Below are positions 38,036 to 45,576 of a DNA stretch of 53,809 bases, one piece after another. The translations under genes were made by a program, and so were the position numbers. The stretch comes from an uncultured Gimesia sp. (GTDB lineage: Bacteria; Planctomycetota; Planctomycetia; Planctomycetales; Planctomycetaceae), in assembly GCF_937910335.1 (NCBI RefSeq), contig NZ_CALEMX010000487.1, positions 1 to 53,809 on the forward strand. The letters run 5' to 3'. Under the pieces are notes generated by a model that saw only the letters and a program-made list of their open reading frames with translations, was not told where the DNA came from and made no database searches. The stretch's first letter is position 1, and the number at the start of each line of letters is the position of its first letter.

Positions 38036-38469
38036 TTTCTAATTCTCCACTGTTTCGAAAAAAGACAGGTTTGAAAAAAGACAGGATAAAACCTGTATAG
38101 AACTATAGCGGCCACTTTGAAAAGGCAATTTGCGAAAAGAAGACCGCCTCGCTAATGTATTAACATCCTCAAAGTTCAAAACATTCGAACCGAGTCTGAA
38201 TAATATCCGTATTTTATACTAATTAGCTTTTTATAGAATACTCGCTTTTACACATTTTCCAATGATAATTCCCATCATTTCTAATGGAATCCTTGGATTT
38301 TCTAGTCCAACGTAATTTACATAAACCATTTTAATAATATATCTTACATCCATTATATCACATCGGAGTGCTCACAAAACAGGTGAATTGTCCGCTTGAT
38401 GAATGACAGGCCCCAAGAAACAGGACATGGGAACACTAATTTTTGAGCTTTTTTTCAGAATCTGGAATC
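38036..38469. promoter_or_regulatory. Divergent intergenic region with repeats near the PSCyt2 gene start
   Basis: This AT-rich region of 434 bases lies between the PSCyt2/PSD1 operon (-) and an SDR gene (+). At 38065-38096 ACAGGTTT and AAACCTGT form an 8-bp inverted repeat around 16 bases, and GAAAAAAGACAGG occurs twice in tandem (38057-38085). These fall in the 5' leader of the minus-strand operon and could be a regulatory stem. No clear promoter boxes were picked out. Confidence 0.35.
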
Positions 38470-39264
38470 ATGACAAACAGCTACCATTTTCAGGATCAAG
38501 TCGCCATTATCACCGGCGGTAGTAATGGGATCGGTCGTGCGACTGCCATTATGATGGCGGAAGCCGGTGCCCATGTCTTTGCGGGCGACATAAAACATCT
38601 CTCGGAAAACAGAGAATCGTTCTCCCGATTGGATATCGAGGAAGTGATTTGCGATGTACGCCGAGAATCTCAGGTCCAGGCGTTGATCGAACAGGCAATC
38701 AACAAGTATGGAAGAATTGACATCCTGGTAAACAATGCTGGCATTGGTTTAGTAAAGCCGATTCATCAGGTAACCGAAGCCGAATGGGACGCATGCATTG
38801 ATACGAATCTCAAAGGAACTTTTTTTGGCTGTAAGCATGCGATCAAATACATGCTGGCAACCGGAGGAGGAGCCATTGTGAATACGGCCAGCAATGCCGG
38901 TTTACTCCCCCGAGTGCACGATCCTGTTTATTCAATTAGTAAACACGCTGTCGTGGCACTCACCGAGAGCCTGGGTCTTTGTCATGGCAAAAATAACATC
39001 CGGATCAATTGTGTCTGCCCCGGACCGGTAGGGGAAACCGGAATGATGAATGATGATATTATGAACGCTGCTGACCCGGAAGGTCTGACTCAATCAATGA
39101 TTCGTGCCAGCCCGATCGCTGCTGCCAACAGAAGAATGATCAAACCGGAAGAAGTTGCCTCTGCAATTTGTTATCTGGCAAGTAAAGACGCTTTAATGGT
39201 AACGGGTACGGCCCTTCGCATTGACGGCGGTAAGTCACTTGGCGTTCCACCACAGGGCAACTAA
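38470..39264 (+). CDS. Short-chain dehydrogenase/reductase (SDR)
   Basis: This 264-aa classical SDR has TGGSNGIG for cofactor binding, AGDIKH after strand two suggesting NAD(H), NNAG, the catalytic Ser in TASNAGL, and YSISK for Tyr and Lys. The C-terminus ends IDGGKSLGVPPQGN. The ATG at 38470 is chosen because MTNSYHFQDQVAIITGG is a normal SDR N-terminus; the track's TTG adds nine unrelated residues. It converges with the PilZ gene, with 6 bases between the stops. The substrate is unknown. Confidence 0.9.
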   Translation: MTNSYHFQDQVAIITGGSNGIGRATAIMMAEAGAHVFAGDIKHLSENRESFSRLDIEEVICDVRRESQVQALIEQAINKYGRIDILVNNAGIGLVKPIHQVTEAEWDACIDTNLKGTFFGCKHAIKYMLATGGGAIVNTASNAGLLPRVHDPVYSISKHAVVALTESLGLCHGKNNIRINCVCPGPVGETGMMNDDIMNAADPEGLTQSMIRASPIAAANRRMIKPEEVASAICYLASKDALMVTGTALRIDGGKSLGVPPQGN

Positions 39265-39270
39265 TACATC

Positions 39271-39873
39271 TTACCCAGCATAGCAGGATGAGGCGTGTTC
39301 TTTTAACTGTATAATCTGCTGATCGTTTAGCGGACTCAGCAGTTTACAATCAGTACGCCAGAATTGATCGTCAAGCGGGGTAGCACGAACGACAGATACA
39401 GTCACATCCAGGGTTAATTTCACGAGCTGATCTTCCAAATGTAGCGGCAACTCATCGCGCAATTGGAATTGGGTTCGAGATGCAAATGAAATTCCATTCC
39501 GACTGACGTTGATTACATATCCCTTATCTCTTAGCGGGTCCCTTTCAACGGAATGATTTTGTCCCGCATGATCCAAGGCAAGGACGATCGCTTCACTGGC
39601 ATGGCGCGGAAATTCACGACGCTCGTATGAATTTTGTTCCTTCTGTTTCACGGGACCTTCTGTTATTTCTTCCGATTTTTCTAGTACTTTCGAAAGAACT
39701 TGATTCCAGGAACAGTCAAAACGACTTCTCTGAACCTTTAACAATCGCTCAGAATTAAGAAAACACTGACGGAATGAGATTGGTTCTAACGGTTTCGATT
39801 GAGTTGAAGAAACCACTTTCGGAGAATCCTGTTTAGATTCAATTTTTTGCTCGGCATCTAGTACTATATTCAT
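39271..39873 (-). CDS. PilZ domain protein with N-terminal extension
   Basis: This 200-aa protein has about 95 residues of unrecognised, Lys/Glu/Ser-rich N-terminus followed by a PilZ domain: RREFPR gives the RxxxR element and NVSRNG the (D/N)xSxxG element. Cyclic-di-GMP binding is therefore likely. The extension may bind the partner that the PilZ domain controls. AGGT lies 8 bases before the ATG. It is a distant relative of the smaller PilZ protein at 30817-31212. No turnover enzymes for cyclic-di-GMP lie nearby. Confidence 0.87.
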   Translation of the reverse strand: MNIVLDAEQKIESKQDSPKVVSSTQSKPLEPISFRQCFLNSERLLKVQRSRFDCSWNQVLSKVLEKSEEITEGPVKQKEQNSYERREFPRHASEAIVLALDHAGQNHSVERDPLRDKGYVINVSRNGISFASRTQFQLRDELPLHLEDQLVKLTLDVTVSVVRATPLDDQFWRTDCKLLSPLNDQQIIQLKEHASSCYAG

Positions 39874-40408
39874 TTGCTTAAACCTGCTAAATCAATAAAA
39901 CGCGATACTTCATAGAGACACTAGCCACAAACAGCTGGCAATTTCATTTACTTAAATTTAGTTCACTAAAGCATTATGGTCAAAAAAGTTAGGGCCTTTA
40001 TTCAAAAATAGATAAAACCACCGCCTCTCATGGCATGCAGTCTGAATCGTTCCCAAAAGAGACGAGGTTACCATTCATAAAATCAGATTAATCGGTACGA
40101 ACACCCAAACACATAAGGCTTTAAACAATAGACACTTACAACACTGAATCACGAAAGGTTAAATTTTCATAGGATTTCAGGATTGTCTAATGAGCGCCTA
40201 GCTTGAGAAACAGGTAACAGGGAATTATACTGCCACGTTTCCAGTGACTCTTAAGAATCGAATGGTTTTGGGTCAGTTCGATTATCAATAGAGGTTTCTA
40301 TATTTAAGCCGGTTTGACTATCACTGTGAATTGAGTGAGTCTCATCAGCAGGCATACATCTGCTCTCCCGGTTTACCCTTCCCTTACAGGTAGCGAGACA
40401 ATACAGAC
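39874..40408. promoter_or_regulatory. Divergent intergenic region before the fatty-acid-like cluster
   Basis: These 535 bases separate the PilZ gene (-) from the first dehydratase gene (+). Both promoters should be here. I see no convincing stem-loop, repeat or small ORF; the sequence is AT-rich and unremarkable apart from a few short dyads. Confidence 0.3.
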
Positions 40409-40897
40409 ATGCGATTTTCGCTCGTCGATCAAATTTTGGAATTAGAGAAAGGTAAGTCGATTACGGCGATCAAGAACCTTTCTCTGGCAGAAGAATACTT
40501 ACAGGACCATTTCCCTGGTTTCGCTGTGATGCCGGGGGTATTAATGGTGGAATCCATCGTGCAAGCTGGTGCCTGGCTGATGCGTTACACAAATGATTTT
40601 GAGTACAGCACGGTTCTGCTGAAACAAACAAAGGGTATTCGCTTTAATAGTTTTGTGACCCCGGGCAAACAACTCAAAGTCTCTTTGAACGTTCATAAGT
40701 GGGAAGAAAACCTGTGCACATTTAAGGTCACTAGTGAAGTTGAAGGTGAAACAGCTGTCAGCGGTCGTATTGTACTGGAGCAATTTAACTTGCGGGACAA
40801 AAACCCGTCGATGGCAGAGAATGATGTAGAGCGTATTAAAGATCTGCAGACACAGTTTAGACAACTTTGGAAACCAAGTAAGCAAATGACTTCCTGA
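40409..40897 (+). CDS. FabZ-like 3-hydroxyacyl-ACP dehydratase (first copy)
   Basis: This 162-aa hotdog-fold protein carries the FabZ active-site segment DHFPGFAVMPGVLMVESIVQ, with the catalytic His at residue 34 and Glu at 48. It should dehydrate 3-hydroxyacyl-ACP, or bind such intermediates, in a type II system. It is 162 aa, the same length as the second copy at 42459-42947, with His and Glu at identical positions, so the two are tandem paralogues. It leads a five-gene plus-strand cluster with FabG, ACP and KAS. Confidence 0.88.
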   Translation: MRFSLVDQILELEKGKSITAIKNLSLAEEYLQDHFPGFAVMPGVLMVESIVQAGAWLMRYTNDFEYSTVLLKQTKGIRFNSFVTPGKQLKVSLNVHKWEENLCTFKVTSEVEGETAVSGRIVLEQFNLRDKNPSMAENDVERIKDLQTQFRQLWKPSKQMTS

Positions 40898-40971
40898 AAC
40901 CTGAGCCGTCTGCATAGTCGGTATCGTTCAAAGAAATCAAGATAAACATAAATAACTAGATTGGGAATAGT

Positions 40972-41724
40972 ATGAAACTGGATGGAAAAATAGCTCTGGT
41001 AACCGGTGGTAGCCGCGGCATTGGAAAAGCCGCTGTGCAGACCCTGGCCCGGGAAGGGGCAAAGGTTGCTTTTGTGTACCAATCCAGTGCGGAAGCAGCA
41101 GAGCAAATTGTGAAAGAGCTCGCAGACCAAAATTGTGAGGCGATTGCGATTCAAGCAGATGTAGCTGATAAAGCAGCAGCAGATGCGGTCGTCAATCAGG
41201 TCATTGAAAAGTGGGAAAAAATCGATATCCTGGTTAATAACGCAGGTATTATTCGAGATGGCCTTCTGGCTACTATGTCATCAGAAGACTGGCAAGCGGT
41301 GATTGATACCAACCTGACCAGTGTATTTAACTTCTGCCAGGCGGTCACTCGTCCCATGATGTCAAAGCGGTATGGACGCATCATCAATATGTCGAGCGTG
41401 GCTGCCCACTTTGGTAACTCGGGACAAACGAACTATGCCGCCAGTAAAGGGGGAATTATTGGATTTACCCGCTGCCTGGCAACAGAACTGGCAAAACGGG
41501 GGATCACCGTTAATGCGGTAGCTCCCGGTTTTATTGAAACGGATATGACAGTCGACGTGCGGAACGCGGCCGGCGACCAAATCAAGAAACATATCCCCGC
41601 TCGACGCCTGGGTCTTCCGGATGACATTGCCAATGCGGTACTGTTTTTCGCTAGTAACGAGTCATCCTATGTTACCGGTCAAACACTGGCCGTCGACGGC
41701 GGACTCACTTTGGGTGGAATTTAA
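40972..41724 (+). CDS. fabG: 3-oxoacyl-ACP reductase FabG
   Basis: This 250-aa SDR is a clear FabG: TGGSRGIG cofactor motif, NNAGIIRDGLL (typical of FabG), catalytic Ser142, Tyr155 and Lys159 in the SSVAAHFGNSGQTNYAASK segment, and the C-terminal VTGQTLAVDGG. It reduces 3-oxoacyl-ACP with NADPH. GGGAA precedes the ATG. Its place between a dehydratase and an ACP argues for a pathway-dedicated copy of FabG, although a housekeeping role cannot be excluded from one window. Confidence 0.94.
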   Translation: MKLDGKIALVTGGSRGIGKAAVQTLAREGAKVAFVYQSSAEAAEQIVKELADQNCEAIAIQADVADKAAADAVVNQVIEKWEKIDILVNNAGIIRDGLLATMSSEDWQAVIDTNLTSVFNFCQAVTRPMMSKRYGRIINMSSVAAHFGNSGQTNYAASKGGIIGFTRCLATELAKRGITVNAVAPGFIETDMTVDVRNAAGDQIKKHIPARRLGLPDDIANAVLFFASNESSYVTGQTLAVDGGLTLGGI

Positions 41725-41918
41725 TTCAGGTCAATCCGAAGCAGCTTGTTGCCGTTTTCGGAAGAAATATTTTGTGTTATTGGTATCACTCGAATTGGGT
41801 CAATTCAACTTATCGATAACGAAAACCGTCAAGACTATTCTTCTCGCCAAATAGTTTTTAATCAGGCTGGGTCGGCGAGACCAAGCGACCATCAGGTCGA
41901 ACCAAGGAGTAATTACAG

Positions 41919-42305
41919 ATGCCAACTAGAGATGAAATTTTCGATTCCGTGCGTGAAACACTTGTGGATGCTCTGGGACTGGATGATGACGAAGTCGTGC
42001 CTGAGGCCACTCTCATGGGTGACCTCGGAGCAGAATCTATTGACTTTCTTGACATCGCATTCCGTCTGGAAAAAGCATTCGATATCAAAATTCCACGGGG
42101 TGAACTGTTCCCGGAGAATATTGCTTCCTCAGACTCTGGCTTTGTCAAAGACGGTGTCTTTACTGAAACAGGCATTGCAGAACTGCGCGTAAAGATGCCA
42201 CACGCAAACCTGGATACATTTGTAGAAGATCCCAAAGTAGAAAAAATGCAGGATCTGTTTACTGTTGATATGCTGGTCAACTTCCTTGAAGCACGTCTTG
42301 CCTAA
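41919..42305 (+). CDS. Acyl carrier protein, long form
   Basis: This 128-aa acidic protein has the ACP core VRETLVDALGLDDDEVVPEA and the phosphopantetheine attachment site GAESID with Ser40, followed by FLDIAFRLEKAFDI. A normal bacterial ACP has about 78 residues; here an extra 45 or so residues (starting about IPRGELFPENI and running to EDPKVEKMQ) separate the middle helix from the last helix DLFTVDMLVNFLEA. AAGGAG lies 9-10 bases before the ATG. The insert may give specific contacts with the KAS or dehydratases of this cluster. Confidence 0.92.
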   Translation: MPTRDEIFDSVRETLVDALGLDDDEVVPEATLMGDLGAESIDFLDIAFRLEKAFDIKIPRGELFPENIASSDSGFVKDGVFTETGIAELRVKMPHANLDTFVEDPKVEKMQDLFTVDMLVNFLEARLA

Positions 42306-42312
42306 TCGAAGA

Positions 42313-42370
42313 AACGGAGGCAAGCTGACTAACGCGCACAGCTCGCGATTGCGGGCTGTACGCCTCCGTT
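42313..42370 (+). ncRNA. Two-tier RNA stem-loop between the ACP and second dehydratase genes
   Basis: AACGGAGGC (42313-42321) pairs with GCCTCCGTT (42362-42370), a perfect 9-bp outer stem. Inside it ACAGCTCGC (42338-42346) pairs with GCGGGCTGT (42351-42359), a 9-bp stem with one G-T wobble around a GATT loop, leaving a 16-base bulge on the 5' side. CTAACG (42329-42334) can instead pair with CGTTAG (42367-42372). No U-run follows. It may be an attenuator or processing site lowering expression downstream of the ACP gene. It is a cis-acting structure, not a proven separate RNA. Confidence 0.55.
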
Positions 42371-42458
42371 AGAATTTCATTGATTTCAAAACAGCATTCA
42401 GTCACTGATTCGCTGAATTTACATGTGCTGTAACCCAGCAACTTAAAGGTTCATCAAA

Positions 42459-42947
42459 ATGCGATGGTTCTGGATAGATCGCTTTATTGAATTCGAACGT
42501 GGTGATTCTGCAAAAAGTGTGAAAAACGTCACACTTGCTGAAGAGCATCTGCATGACCACTTTCCCGGTTTCCCAGTGATGCCCGGATCTCTGATGATCG
42601 AAGGTATGGCACAAACCGGAGGGATTCTGCTGGGCGAAATCAATGATTTTGAACATATTGTGATCCTGGCCAAAGTACCACAGATGACCTTTCACAGCTG
42701 GGCTTGCCCGGGAGATCAACTGATTTATTCGGCAAAAATCACAAACGCAGGGGACGAAGGAGGGGCCGTTGACGTCACCGCCATGGTAGGAGATCGTCTG
42801 GTTGCAGAAGGTAGCATCATCTTTGTTCACCTCGACCAGAGTGATTCTGAATTTGGCGCGATTGATCAGAAAAACTTTGTGTTTTCAATGAATCTACTGG
42901 GCATTCTTGATGTCGGCAAAGCAGGAAACGGCGAAGATCAGGCTTGA
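42459..42947 (+). CDS. FabZ-like 3-hydroxyacyl-ACP dehydratase (second copy)
   Basis: This 162-aa hotdog-fold protein has DHFPGFPVMPGSLMIEGMAQ, closer to the canonical FabZ motif than the first copy, with His34 and Glu48. It should act on the acyl chain held on the neighbouring ACP. AAAGG lies 9 bases upstream of the ATG. It is a paralogue of the protein encoded at 40409-40897; the two may form a heteromer or handle different chain stages, which cannot be told from sequence. Confidence 0.9.
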   Translation: MRWFWIDRFIEFERGDSAKSVKNVTLAEEHLHDHFPGFPVMPGSLMIEGMAQTGGILLGEINDFEHIVILAKVPQMTFHSWACPGDQLIYSAKITNAGDEGGAVDVTAMVGDRLVAEGSIIFVHLDQSDSEFGAIDQKNFVFSMNLLGILDVGKAGNGEDQA

Positions 42948-43126
42948 GTCAGCTATTTTTGGAACCTTGGTATGGAGGCCTTGATTCTAAATGGACTACA
43001 ATAATAATTCCACTATATGAAAACCAGATAAATTATCTGGCAGCAAATCACTTCGGGCTGGGTCAAACAATCTTGTGATTTGTCTGCTGCAACTAAATTC
43101 AATTTAAAAAACTAGAATTCGAAGCT

Positions 43127-44410
43127 ATGAACCGCCGTGTTGTCATTACAGGAATTGGCGCTATTACTCCCTTGGGAAAAACTGTGGAAGACACCTGGAA
43201 AGCACTTCAGGAGTCCCAATGCGGCGTTTCCAATATCACTCATTTCGACGCCTCAAATTTTCCAACCCGATTCGCTGCAGAAGTGCATGACTTCCATCTG
43301 GAAGATTATGTAGACAACGTCGATCGCTTTGAACATTCCGGTCGCAACATTCGCTACGCCATCGGTGCAGCAACACAAGCTGTCAATGATTCTGGCATCC
43401 TGGATGATGATTTTGATCCCGCGACATTCGGTGTTTATCTGGGAGCTGGTGAAGGGCAACAAGATTTCTATAAATTCATGAAGATCATCGCACAAGCTCA
43501 AAACGATGGTCAGGTTGACCTGGAAAAATTTACCAAAGTGGGACTGGAACAGCTCAATCCACTTTTCGAACTCGAGCAAGAACCAAATATGCCGGCCGGC
43601 CATCTGGCCAGCTTGTTCAATGCACAAGGACCGAATCTCAACTGTCTAACCGCTTGTGCCGCCTCCAGCCAGGCAATTGGTGAAGCGTCGGAACTTATTC
43701 GTCGGGGTGACGTTGACATCATGCTTTCTGGTGGTGCACATAGTATGATTCATCCTTTTGGTGTAACTGGCTTCAGCCTGCTAACAGCGCTTTCAACACA
43801 CAATGATGATCCCGCTAAAGCATCGCGACCCTTCGATCGAAACCGGGACGGATTTGTGCTCGGCGAAGGTGCCGGCATGATGATTCTGGAAGATCTGGAA
43901 CGAGCCCAAAAACGTGGTGCTCGAATTTATGGCGAACTGGTTGGCTATGGCTCCAGCGCAGACGCTTATCGTGTTACCGACATTCATCCAGAAGGACGCG
44001 GTGCTATCAAATGTATTAATATGGCCATGAGTCATGCGAATGCCAATCCCGAAGATATTCATTACATCAATGCACATGGAACAAGTACCGCGGTCAACGA
44101 TAAAGTCGAGACCAGAGCCATCAAGGGCGCATTAGGCGAAACAGCCTATAAAGTTCCGGTTTCCAGTATCAAAAGCATGATGGGACACTTGATTGCGGCT
44201 GCGGGAAGCGTCGAAGCCATCACTTGTCTGATGGCCATTCGAGATAATGTCGTCCCTCCCACAATCAACTATGAAACCCCCGATCCGGATTGTGACCTGG
44301 ATTACATTCCCAATGAAGCACGTCAAAAAAAGGTAACAACGACGCTTTCAAACAGCTTTGGATTCGGCGGTCAGAACATCTCTTTGATCTTCTCAGAATT
44401 CAATGGCTAA
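43127..44410 (+). CDS. Beta-ketoacyl-ACP synthase, FabF-like
   Basis: This 427-aa condensing enzyme starts with VVITGIGAITPLG and has the complete Cys-His-His triad: Cys177 in TACAASS, His317 in NAHGTST and His354 in MMGHLIAA. It would condense malonyl-ACP with an acyl chain on the cluster's ACP. An acidic/helical stretch at about residues 115-160 (DFYKFMKIIAQAQ) is longer than in typical FabF. It closes the plus-strand cluster. FabD, FabH and FabI are absent from the window, so priming and enoyl reduction must come from elsewhere or be skipped. Confidence 0.93.
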   Translation: MNRRVVITGIGAITPLGKTVEDTWKALQESQCGVSNITHFDASNFPTRFAAEVHDFHLEDYVDNVDRFEHSGRNIRYAIGAATQAVNDSGILDDDFDPATFGVYLGAGEGQQDFYKFMKIIAQAQNDGQVDLEKFTKVGLEQLNPLFELEQEPNMPAGHLASLFNAQGPNLNCLTACAASSQAIGEASELIRRGDVDIMLSGGAHSMIHPFGVTGFSLLTALSTHNDDPAKASRPFDRNRDGFVLGEGAGMMILEDLERAQKRGARIYGELVGYGSSADAYRVTDIHPEGRGAIKCINMAMSHANANPEDIHYINAHGTSTAVNDKVETRAIKGALGETAYKVPVSSIKSMMGHLIAAAGSVEAITCLMAIRDNVVPPTINYETPDPDCDLDYIPNEARQKKVTTTLSNSFGFGGQNISLIFSEFNG

Positions 44411-44838
44411 TTCTTTCTGGCTGAATCTGGTCACTTTCCAGACAAGATAGAATCATCAGTTCGCCCTGGAAAGAACTGCTTTCTCCGCGAAAAAGATCAA
44501 CGCCGCTGATCAACTTTTCACATTTGCAAATCTTTTTGCACAGGTTCCCCGTCCTGAAGCAGACTACTGCCTATTTGACAGCGAAATCCTCTTTTTATTG
44601 TAAAGAAACATTGCAGAGTGATTTCGAACTGCTAAATTATGTAACTGCGAGACATAATTTAACCACTTCCCATGTAACTACTTACAAAGAGACTCCCTTT
44701 TATATCGGGTAATGGTATCTGATTTGCTAATCTTCTCTTTGTTCTAACGATATTTGCATGATTTGAATTATGGGCTAGTCTTAGCTTAAATTCCCGCGGA
44801 TATGTGGTTGGCTTCTGAATGAATTGGTGAAAGAAATC
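44411..44838. other. Intergenic region with an inverted repeat after the KAS gene
   Basis: CTTTCCAG (44434-44441) and CTGGAAAG (44466-44473) form an 8-bp stem with a 24-base loop just after the KAS stop, a possible weak terminator without a T-run. The rest, including a 62-codon ORF at 44524-44712 with no recognisable domain, looks non-coding. The promoter of the response regulator should lie at its end. Confidence 0.35.
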
Positions 44839-45258
44839 ATGGTGAATGCCAGGTCTCAGACCCCTTATCAATTACTGATTGCTGATGATGACGCCGGGTT
44901 TCGCAACGTACTCAAAGAGCTGTTCAATCCTTATTTCGAGCTGTTTGAAGCCGAATCGGGAGAAGAGGCTATTGAGCTTGTTGAGCAATTCCAGGTCGAT
45001 CTCGTTTTGCTTGATATGCACATGGACGTTCTAACAGGCTTGGAAGCAGTCCGGATCATGAAGCAAATTAATGCCATTCTGCCCTGCATTCTCATTACCG
45101 CAGACGCAACAGATGAGTTACGGCAAGATGCCAGCGCCGCTGATGCTTATGGAGTTCTGTCTAAGCCCTTCAAGCGACAAGAGTTAGTTTCTACAGTCTC
45201 TCACGCCTTGCTGGAAACGTACCACGATCCGGATATCCCTTCCTGGCTGGGTAACTAG
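44839..45258 (+). CDS. Single-domain response regulator (receiver only)
   Basis: This 139-aa protein is a bare CheY-like receiver domain: the acidic triad in ADDDAG (Asp16-18), the phospho-acceptor Asp59 in LLDMHMD, ITAD for the conserved Thr/Ser position, and LSKPFKR with the conserved Lys. It ends in a short tail without a DNA-binding domain. It relays phosphate or binds a partner after phosphorylation by an unseen histidine kinase. The ATG at 44839 is preferred over the TTG at 44824. No kinase gene is adjacent. Confidence 0.9.
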   Translation: MVNARSQTPYQLLIADDDAGFRNVLKELFNPYFELFEAESGEEAIELVEQFQVDLVLLDMHMDVLTGLEAVRIMKQINAILPCILITADATDELRQDASAADAYGVLSKPFKRQELVSTVSHALLETYHDPDIPSWLGN

Positions 45259-45576
45259 AGCGCATCCCATTTAACCATAGCGCCTTTCATTCTATTATAC
45301 TCGTTTCAAATAGCCTTGGAGACGCCACAGGAAACCTGGACACAGGCTAGATCGATAGTTAGCCAGTTCACATCATTCGTAGTTTCGTTGATTCAAAGAA
45401 ACAGGAACTCTCGATTCCGGGTACACTCCAGACATTTTTCCGTGGAATCGACTTTTCATTAACTTCATAGTGAAGTACACTTCGAGTCGAAATATTAATC
45501 TCAACAGCATACCTGCATCCCGTGTTTTCATACGAATTATCACATATACAGGTCGTGCGGCGGAAAGGAGTCTGCC
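45259..45576. promoter_or_regulatory. Intergenic leader with a nested inverted repeat
   Basis: TCGACT (45448-45453) pairs with AGTCGA (45485-45490), and inside it ACTTCA (45462-45467) pairs with TGAAGT (45471-45476) around a 3-base loop. This nested stem lies about 90 bases before the SbcD-like gene and may be part of its mRNA leader or an operator. ORFs on either strand here have no recognisable domain. Confidence 0.4.

Noticed and set aside
44524-44712. 62-codon plus-strand ORF between the KAS and response regulator genes
   Set aside because: Short, without ribosome site or domain, in an otherwise non-coding gap.
45257-45285. GCGC...GCGC stretch after the response regulator, considered as a dispersed repeat or terminator
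   Set aside because: Four-base arms only and no second copy noticed in the window.
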